Source of the DNA: Trematomus loennbergii
Taxonomy: Eukaryota; Chordata; Actinopteri; Perciformes; Nototheniidae
NCBI GenBank assembly: GCA_012861695.1
Contig: JAAOOA010000442.1
Location: 296,501-360,500 of the forward strand
Direction of reading: 5' to 3'
DNA length: 64,000 nt
Under the pieces are notes generated by a model. The model ran no database searches. It was not told the origin of the DNA and saw only the letters and a list, made by a program, of their open reading frames with translations. The first letter of the stretch is position 1; the number at the start of each line of letters is the position of its first letter. Positions 55,592 to 64,000 of this stretch are shown here, piece after piece. The position numbers were made by a program, and so were the translations under genes.

Positions 55592-58194
55592 TTGATGGAG
55601 GTCATGAACCTTTCTTGGCCTGGTTTGGCCTTCTCATCTTTCAATTGTGGTGGAAAAGGGATAAAATCTCCTAAAATGTATCACAAAAATATTCCTTTAA
55701 CCTCTCTCAGAACAGGCACAAGCACAATGCTCTGCCAGAAGGGAATGCAAGACTGTAAAGACATAATCATGCTTCAAAAGGATCCCAACAAGTGGCTTTT
55801 CATCCTACTCAACATCGAGCCAGAGGCCATGAAGATGAAATACGAGTGTGAGTTCACGGTGGAAGAAGGCGGGTTGGATAAAACCGAGTTAGGAGATGTA
55901 ACCATACTCCTTTCAGGTATGTAAATACAAGGCAATGAGGAAATACAACACAATACAATGTTTATGTGAAATGCATAGTGAGTCTACTAAAATACAAAAC
56001 TAAGAAACTTGTAATTTACTTTTCCTTTATGTTTTTATAGCTCAGGGATCTTTTTACTTACTTGTAATATGAGTTATTTTACATATTATTTAAAGGGGAC
56101 TTTGGGGGTTTTCCTTTTCCTGTGTGTTAAATAGGATTTAGTGCATGTAAATGGTCTGCAAAGGCTAAAATCCCTGTGTTCCCTCCAGTGGAAGTTTCTC
56201 TCCCACACACTCCCCCCCTTATTATAGTAATCTTTTGTTGAAAATTCGTCATGGCTTCTTAAATATGAGGATTTGAAGCTTTATTCGTTTTGATTGATTG
56301 CACTTTTCATTATACATACAGGAATTTCTTTTACAATGTGGTAATTTTCTGTGACATGTCTGAATACTTTCTTTAACATATAATTTTATATTCTATCAAA
56401 TCAAATCAAATCAAGTTTTATTTATAAAGCACATTTAAAAGCGATTTTTGGTCGAGCCAAAGTGCTGTACATGTAATAAAAACACAGTACTACAATCACA
56501 ATAAAAGACAATAAATTACAACAGATATATATAAAAAATAAAAAAAAACACAAGGAAAAGTCAGGAGGCGTGCTCCGCTCTAACTAGAAAGCCAGAGAGA
56601 AGAAGTGTGTTTTTAGTGTAGATTTATTTAAAAACCCCTAGGGTCTGGGCCGACCTCACATGGATGGGCAGAGTGTTCTATAAAGTAACTGTCTTTAATA
56701 AACGAAAAACAAAGCAGTAGTATTCAAATGTTGATTGAATAAAATATGTGTCAGACTCAAAATACTCAAATTTGAAAGCAACCTTTATTGGGTTTATTTA
56801 AAATATTCCTTTTCTAAATACATCTCTGTTCATTCGAGATGTTGTTAACTTGAAGCTGTATTTGAGTTTGTGCTACTGATCCAACACCTCAACACTGAAT
56901 CGATGTTTAAACCAGTAATATACAAACAGGACATTTTATTTACATTTTTTTGTAAGGTCAAAAGGAAGTGACCTGCCCGCCTCAGCCTCCGCCTTCACCT
57001 CCAACTTCACCTCCATCTTCACCTCCATCTCATTTGTTCAGCTGGATTCTGATTGGTCTGCTGGCTCTGATGTTCCTGTACAGCTGTCTCATCACCGCTT
57101 TCTACATCAGACTGACGGTACCTGTCTCTCTGACCGTCTTTCTGTCATAATCCTGGGTTGATTGGGTTTCCTGTTTTATTTTTAAATGTATTTTCTCCTA
57201 TCTTGTTTCACTTCCTGTCTCTGTGTTTTCCCGCCTTGCCAAGCTGTGACAGACACAAATTGAGATGATGTCCCACATTTGATTGACAGGCTAGAGAGGG
57301 CTTTCACCTTGTATCATATGTTAATCAATCAATCTGTCATCATTGTCGTTGCCTGCATTACACCCTACTGACACAGAAATGCACAAGCTACCGGCAGAGT
57401 ATGATGCAAACTTTGACAAAGAAAAGGAGGTACAGCTACAAAAAGTCTGGGAAACCTTTGACTCATGTGTGAAGCCGGTGGAGGGTAATTCCCAGAGAGC
57501 TTTTTGTGACATTTGCTAGAGTTTCTAGCATCGAGGTGAATATGACTTGAAGTGTAAAAACTAAATGCAAGACCTAATGCATACGCTCATGGTTTATTTC
57601 TTAAGATATATGAAGATTATATTGAATAGTAGGGAATCAGGCAGGTACAAAACAACACCACATATCCGGAACCAGACAGAAACAAAGACAACGAACACAA
57701 GACAGACTTATCACAAAGACAAGACACAGCTGGGGAGGACAGGCAGAAACACATGAGTAGCAGGTGAAAATAATCAGACCATCAGACAGGCGGGAAAACA
57801 CAGAGACAGGGCAATAAATGATTTACTAGGATCCACAATATCAATACTAATGCCTCCCAAATGTTGGCAAAATAAGGAATGGTCTATAAAACTATAAGTT
57901 ACTCCCTACAACTTCTACTTTCTCTGTCAACCTGATTTCCTACTCACTTTTGAACTGAACTAAGTTTTTCTTTATGGCAGTTACAAGTCATATATTGTCT
58001 TAATTCATATATCACTAGCACTGGGGGCTTGTTTTTACTCATTAAGTTACATGACGAGAATAAAACAGTAATAAATGTGCTGCTTTTCTGTTTCTGTGTT
58101 TCAGTGCAGCGACACAGATCCTGAGAACTCCACATACGTAGAAATGCGGAAAGCTCCTCGGCCGTGTTCACCTGTGGACATCTACTGTGGGTAG
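55592..58194 (+). CDS. CD28/CTLA-4-family T-cell co-receptor, exons 2-4 (no 5' exon seen)
   Basis: Exons chain in phase. Exon a (to 55916, donor GGTATGT) encodes part of an Ig V-like domain: STMLCQKGMQDCKDIIML, WLFILLNIEPEAMKMKYECE. Exon b (56957-57117, 54 codons) has a proline-rich stalk (CPPQPPPSPPTSPP) and a membrane span WILIGLLALMFLYSCLITAF whose W-I-L and YSxLxTA pattern fits CTLA-4/CD28. Exon c (58105-58194) is a 29-residue tail with TYVEM, a YxxM site of the type that binds PI3-kinase SH2 in CD28, CTLA-4 and ICOS, and ends VDIYCG. The protein would sit at the T-cell surface and modulate activation (family knowledge). The signal exon and first part of the Ig domain are not recognisable, so it may be 5'-incomplete. 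The start given is the beginning of the open stretch, not a proven splice site. Confidence 0.65.
56394..56690 (-). mobile_element. LINE 3' end with (TCAAA)n tail, unit C intron
   Basis: Same insertion as 23632-23925, so it predates the A/C duplication. Confidence 0.75.
57245..57545 (+). other. Coding-like fragment in the CD28-like intron, unit C
   Basis: Identical frame to 24609-24749: MHKLPAEYDANFDKEKEVQL up to a TAG after AFCDIC. Unknown identity. Confidence 0.3.
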
Positions 58195-59056
58195 CCATCG
58201 TGCTTCATCTTCGGCCTCATACATCATGTAATGAGGGGGTGTTTTTCATGCCGCTGTTATCATAATTGCAAATATTTCTATTGTAAATGAGTGGAAAAGG
58301 CCTGCAACAACTGCAGATAAACAGCAGGGTGAGACAGAGACTGTCTAAAGCGAACATGCTTGTATTATGTATGCAATGTGGCACCCTGATGTTATTGATT
58401 TTATTGGATATCTAAATATATATATATATATATATATATTGCAATTTATTATGAATTTTAAACTTTTTTTCTATCAATGCAACATTTTCTTACAAACTAA
58501 AAGCCAAAAATGTTTTATATTTAGACATGATATAAATGTAAGTGTATTGATACATAACTATGCTATACAGAAAATGCATGCATGTACAGTATATGTATAG
58601 TTCCTATGTCCAAAAAAAGTGAAGATATGGGTATGATTTATAACAATAACATCTAAAATTAAGGTTTATAGAGGTCATGTTATGTATTCTAAAATAAATA
58701 TGTGTCACATGCTAGAGCAGGATAATAATATTGGCAAAATAACTTTTAAGAAAAATAAAGATATAATGGGCCTACTGCAAATCCTAACACACAATTATTC
58801 TTATAGAAATCTGGTAATGAGTTTTTCACTCACTGTCTGCAGCAGGAATGAGTCTCATTGAACAGAAACACAGATCACTCTTCTCACGCTCACAGTGAAT
58901 ATGAGACACAAGTAGGCTGACACAAAAAACAAAGCAGCCGGTGTCTGACGGTCTGTGAACTGCAGGCATTGCAAACATGTCAGTGAGGGTGTGGGAATGC
59001 CTGAAAAGAAACAAAAGCATCTCAAGTCATTTGTTTGAACTTTCCAGCTGTCAAAC
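58195..59056. other. Non-coding stretch after the CD28-like tail exon, unit C
   Basis: Likely 3' untranslated and intergenic DNA with (TA)n at 58417-58439; no gene recognised. Confidence 0.5.
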
Positions 59057-59552
59057 TTAAAGTGGACCTATCATGCTATATTTGAATAATATAGTGTAGG
59101 ACCATACCTATATAAGGCATATTTATACTTTTTTTTTTTCAAAATACCAAATAGATCATGCATTTTAGCCATGCCTCATTTTGCTTAATTTGACATTTTT
59201 TAGCTCTGTTTTTGCAAGGGCAGATTCTGTGAGAACAGCACCATCTACAGGCCTGGCATATGTACTACAGCGTCTCCAGCGCTTTCGAACGGCAATGGCC
59301 GTGGCTGTCTCCTCCTGATTGGTGGAGTTGGCCCAATAGCCGTAGCGCCACTGTCCTGACGTCAGGACAGTGTTCAAATCTGGATCAGTTTTTATCAGAT
59401 CCGTGCAGCCCCTTTTTTAGAGATTTGGGTATGGAGGAAAATAGAGAGGGTTGTGTTTTCTGACACTTGGTGAGTTCCCTGGAACACCGGGGACACATAT
59501 TCATGTATAAAAGACGTACTAAAGTGCATTTTACATGATAGGTCCCCTTTAA
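59057..59552. mobile_element. TTAA-specific DNA element, complete, unit C
   Basis: Counterpart of 26269-26763, TTAA at both ends. Confidence 0.85.
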
Positions 59553-60885
59553 ATATACTGATGTAAATATAGCAGGTTCACGAGCATGGCCACTGTTCCT
59601 TAGTCTACTTGTGCTCAGTTTTTCTCCGTCTTTTCTTAAGTACTCTATCATCTGAATCTGCAGCACTTTGACATTAACAACTCAAGGTCATACCTACATC
59701 CAGAACATACATCTTGATTATCATTTGCATCACTAAAAATGTCATTTTTTTACATGTATGCTAGCTGTGATGCTATAGTGACTCTTGTTTACTTGTAAAC
59801 TTGTACTTGAAGTTGTAATGAATACTTTAAAAAATAAATGTATAATGTATGTATGTAGAAAGTATGACATATGCATTGGTTTTCAGCATTTGCATTTGTA
59901 AGGTAATCCATCATCAGAAGGCCTCTTCTGAGCATCTGCATCTCATAAGGGTTACAGTGTTAAAACACATAATGCATTTATTTGAATTTCTCTGTACAGA
60001 ATTCAAAACATTGTGATTGGCTCCATGCAGATCTCAACATGGTAAGGGCTAAGCTAATGGTGCTAACAGAAAGAACAGTTAAAAAAACTCAACACATAAA
60101 AGTTATAAAGTTGGCTTTTTTCACTATTTAAAAGCAGTACCTTCAAATTGTTGTTAAAAGGAAGCTACTGTTCATTGTATTAAAGTTTATTGAGCAGTCA
60201 ATGTAATGTAATGTAATGTAATGATTTGGTACAGCAAATGTTGCTCCCTAGCTAGCTATCTAGCATCAATCCTGTGTAGGGCACAGCATCCATGTGCGAT
60301 TTGAGACAGCGCTACCTGGTTGAAATTCACGCAATGCGCAAGTGTTTACATTATTTAACAAGACAGCGTTCAAAAGGGAAGTATTTGAATTGAGACACAG
60401 CAAGGGACTCACACCAACATGCACTAGTGGCCGGCGCAGGTACAAAACAAATCACAAAGAAGCTCAGATTTTAACAAACACAAGAGGGGTGTTATCTAAA
60501 TATTTGCTGCGGGCTTATGCACTTTAAACTTTTTAATGAATTGCAACTGCATAAAATGTATAATTCATAAGTTTGTCTTTTCAGTGGAAGATGCAACTTC
60601 CATCATGGGATGATAACTATTTTCATCTCCTTCATCAGAGTTTTCATCATGTGTTGATGTTTGGATCTTACATCATATGTTTGCTTTGGAGCATGGATGA
60701 TGCCCTTCACACCTCTGATTGGGAGGATCCCTCTGAGATGAGAGTTTGAGATCATCTGACATGAACACAAGAAGGTGTGAATTCTTAATGAGAGCAATTC
60801 ATAGGAGAGCAATAACTATGTGCTGATGTTTGTTGTGTAAAGTTCCTGACAAAAATCCAGTCTAATGGGCTTCATTAGTCAGGTA
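59553..60885. other. Intergenic DNA shared with unit A
   Basis: No gene recognised. Holds 45 bases (60298-60343) absent from unit A. Confidence 0.5.
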
Positions 60886-60889
60886 GAAA

Positions 60890-61050
60890 GGTGTGTGTGT
60901 GTGTGTGTGTGTCTGTGTTTGTTAATGTAAAAGCTAAAGGAATGGAGAAAAAACATATTGTAAGATGCACATATTTACCATAATTTGTGAATTCCATGTG
61001 AAAAGCTAGGAATTCCTTGTCTCACCACACCGAGGCCTCTGACACCCTTT
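60890..61050. repeat. (TG)n plus truncated block X, unit C
   Basis: Same structure as 28065-28216. Confidence 0.8.
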
Positions 61051-61054
61051 CATT

Positions 61055-61570
61055 AATCATTACATCATTACATTACATTGCATTTAGCTGACGCTTTTAT
61101 CCAAAGCGACTTACAATAAGTGCATTCGACCAAGAAGATACAAACTTGAAGAAAACAGAATCATATAAGTACATCAGGTTTCATAGAGCCAAAACATTTC
61201 AAGTGCTACTCAACTGGCTTTAGATAAGCCAGTCCTTTATTAGTATATAAGTGCTTTGTTAGTAATTTTATTCTCGAAGTGGAGTTGAAAGAGATGAGTT
61301 TTCAGTCTGCGCCGGAAGATGTGTAGGCTTTCTGCTGTCCTGATGTCAATGGGGAGCTCATTCCACCATTTTGGAGCCAGGATAGCAAACCGACGTGTTT
61401 TTGCTGATGGGAACTTGGGTCCCCCTCGCAGTGCGGGTGCAGCGAGCCGTTTGGCTGATGCAGAGCGGAGTGCACGTGCTGGGGTGTATGGTTTAACCAT
61501 GTCCTGGATGTAGGAAGGGCCAGATCCATTCACATCATGGTACGCAAGTACCAGTGTCTTGAAGTGGCCT
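61055..61570 (-). mobile_element. L2-type LINE 3' end, unit C
   Basis: Counterpart of 28231-28745. One base fewer at the end of the frame turns HFEK-stop into HFENKITNKALIY-stop. The long minus-strand frame extending to 62187 is a chance fusion. Confidence 0.85.
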
Positions 61571-62280
61571 GCAACGCCTGCCGCCTGATCCCGCGGCTCA
61601 GCCGCCACCGGCGTCTGGAGCACTTCCAGGCGCAGTATGTCTCGCCGGAAGAGGCGGAGGACTGGGACCTCGAGGTGGTGGAGATGGAGGAGCAGGATGC
61701 CGGTGTGCCCTTCGTGTTCGCCATGCCAGCGGGCCGGGCGGCCCCGTTCGTCGAGGAGGAAGACGACGCCTCGTTGTCTGATGCTTCCGGGGCCGGCCTC
61801 CAGGAGGGTCCACAGCGGCAGGACTTCCCGGCGGTGATGACTATGGAGGCTTGCCACTCCCCCCACCTCTGCCACCGAGGCTGGTGAGCCGCCTCCGTCA
61901 GGGCTACTACGGCCCGGCTCGTCCGGCGCAGCCGGCCTTCGTTTCGCCCCCCTTGCCAGATATCTGGCAGTGTGTGGAGGTGACGTGGCGACAGCCACTG
62001 AAAACGAACGCTCCAGTGGCAACATGGGCAGGAATTCTATGGGTGCAGGGCCGGTCGGACACGGAGTGTCCCGGTGTGCCCCCCCTTGATGATGATGATG
62101 ATGATGATCTGCTTCCGCAGGCAGCCGGGTGGGCAGAGGGGAGGAAGCCTCTATAGCCCAATAATCTTGGCGTGTTGGGTGTCTCACTGATCACCCCTCA
62201 GCAGGACATCCCCGCCTCCCCGCCTCCTCCCTGTATGATGCTACTGTTGTGACACGATCATCTTTTTAAAATAAAAATTA
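61571..62280 (+). other. GC-rich open region, unit C
   Basis: Counterpart of 28746-29446. Here the second frame (61851-62156) is open through WRQPLKTNAPVATWAGILWV and an Asp run to the stop, because one extra A is present relative to unit A. Identity unknown. Confidence 0.4.
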
Positions 62281-62359
62281 TTGCATGTATCCCAGTCTAA
62301 GTGTAATTTCTCTCCACAAATCCACACTTCCACATAATGTTAACCGCACCGATTCCCCA

Positions 62360-64000
62360 CTCGCTGCCCCAGTTGTAACTCCAGTAAAGGAAGCAGCTAG
62401 TGGGCATGCGCATTTGAGAGTGATAAACCGCGCTGTGCGGGTACAAGGATATTATGGCCGGCGTAGCAGGTTTAGGAGACACACAACGCAGAGAAAAAAA
62501 TCTCCGCTTGATGCATTTCACTGTTTGGGTGAATGCATCATGGCGGAGCACGCACTTCAAAGACCTCAGTAGAGAATCGGCCCTTTCTGTGTCGACCCTC
62601 CATGGGCAGAACTTCCCTTCACGGGCAGTTTTGCGGTGAACGGGTCACGAGAGCTAACCAGAGAGTACATACAGCTTTATAGCTGGGGCCCCGCAGCTGA
62701 TTGCACATCCCCTAACGCAATGTTATGGGGAATGGAAGCACAGCTGTGTATTAACGGAGTGGATGGACAGGACGCTGAGACTGGGTTATTCACTCCAGTT
62801 TTGCAGCATCCCTCCTCCGTTCACAGGCATAAAAGAGGTGAATCTATCATCCCGAGGGGAGATAGGTTCCCTCTCTGCAGAGATTTAGGCCCTGTTGCAA
62901 AAACAGGCAGTGTCTGTTGTGCGCTCTGAAGACAAAGAGGAAGGGCACTATTCCCTGTACTTCCTGGTTCCCAAGAAAACAGGAGAATTCAGGCCCATTC
63001 TGGATCTTCGCAGCCTGAATCTCCACATTGCACGCAGAAAATTCCATATGTTAACTGTAAAACAGTTGATGGGACTGGTGCAGCCAGGCGATTGGTTCAC
63101 AACCATCGACCTGAAGGACGCTTACTTTCATGTCAGCATTGCTCCAAAGCACAGAAAGTATTTGCGTTTTGCCTTCCAGGGTGTAGCCTACGAGTACAAC
63201 AGACTACCGTTTGGCTACTCCCTATCCCTACCCATGTTCAGCAAATGTGTGGCCACAGCGCTTCAGCCGATCCGCGACCGTGGCATGAGGGTGTTCTTTA
63301 TCTAGACGACCTCATAGTCATCCACTCGGGCGGGTAACCTCCTACGTCACGGTGTTCCCGGACGCATCCGTGACAGGTTGGGGGGGGAACTGCCTAGGGA
63401 GAGCTATAGGGGGTCGCTGGTCTCTAAAGGCCCCTACACACCAGGCCGATATCGGCCGTCTTGCGTTGTTGGGCGAAAACGGGTTCCTTGTCGCCCAAAG
63501 TCAATTTGGTGTGTCCCGAACCCTCGGCCGTGAAACGCCTTATTTGGCCTTTCACGGTCACCCGAGATTCACATGTAATCGGGGTGTCGACACAAGCTAT
63601 CGGGCCAAGAAACCACTCTGATCAGCTGTTCAGCTAGCAAATGAGAAGCGAAACGGAAGTGAGGGACGTAAACAAACGATTTAAGGCACAAGACAGCAGC
63701 TAAACACCAGCAGGTGATACTTAAAGACATCAAACATAGCCCTTAAATGTCCTCTCTTACCTCCCACATAGCAGGGACATCTCTGATATCGGCGGGAGCG
63801 TCCCCGGCTGTCCTCTGCTAAGAGCTCCGTGATTTGTTTGGTCAAGTCCGGTTTTTCATCTCATCGTAAATTTAGCAAGAAGTGGCCATTATTACATTGC
63901 TGACTCAATAAACTACACACCCGCCAGAACACTGCGATCATCAGATGCAGGTCTATTAACTGTGATTTTATAGTATGTCTGCACTTTATGTGCTCATTTC
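62360..64000 (+). mobile_element. DIRS-type retrotransposon, unit C (runs off the window)
   Basis: Counterpart of 29540-31330: gag remnant (62440-62572), the same in-frame TAG at 62886, RT with LDLKDAYF-type blocks (62895-63305) broken at FFI, RNase H start, and the TAA-flanked Harbinger element from 63428, which holds about 35 bases (63560-63594) missing in unit A. The window ends inside that Harbinger element, before RNase H could resume. Confidence 0.85.

Overview
The window looks like a stretch of a teleost fish genome that is very dense in repeats. Evidence for this is the mix of fish-type mobile elements (L2/CR1-type and L1/Tx1-type LINEs, a gypsy element with integrase upstream of reverse transcriptase, DIRS elements with tyrosine recombinase, many hAT, PIF/Harbinger and TTAA-specific DNA elements, tRNA-derived SINEs), an olfactory trace-amine receptor (TAAR) family, and long (TG)n and (GA)n tracts. 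No bacterial operon structure is present, and no free-standing RNA gene was recognised.

The backbone is a broken tandem array. Three TAAR-containing units are recognisable: unit A (TAAR at 11195-12272), unit B (34862-36114) and unit C (48335-49590). Each has the same upstream DNA, a two-exon TAAR-like gene, a (TG)n(GA)n tract and the same AT-rich downstream DNA. All three receptors are broken. Units A and C continue into a second shared block (about 15.8-31.3 kb versus 53.6-64.0 kb). It carries three exons of a CD28/CTLA-4-family co-receptor (55592-58194 open across its exons; 22830-25410 frameshifted), a LINE 3' end, an unidentified GC-rich open region and a DIRS element. That block is much more alike between A and C than the TAAR part is.

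Layout: 1-4200 is an L1-type LINE (minus strand) split by a 5'-truncated Gmr1-like gypsy element. 4360-4993 is a repeat block (block X). 5053-7747 is a large imperfect palindrome. 7765-10868 is a decayed Harbinger-like element. 10869-15260 is TAAR unit A with a hAT insertion. 15267-22661 is a hAT-derived block split by a nearly complete L2-type LINE (ORF1 intact, ORF2 with two frameshifts). 22830-28215 is the CD28-like pseudogene and its surroundings. 28231-33620 is LINE end, GC-rich region and DIRS. 33631-37689 is TAAR unit B. 37690-42800 is a second L1 copy carrying three nested DNA elements. 42800-47736 is mixed repeats and the right part of a hAT. 47737-64000 is unit C, ending inside a DIRS copy.

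Comparing the three units gives filled and empty sites for several insertions, which allows relative dating. The most useful biology is the receptor array (an Asn at 3.32 and Asp at 5.42 in the TAARs, and a GC donor at the intron), the open CD28-family exons in unit C, and the mobile-element variants. Many single-base differences lie in short runs, so some broken frames, and possibly the A/C duplication itself, could be assembly artefacts.
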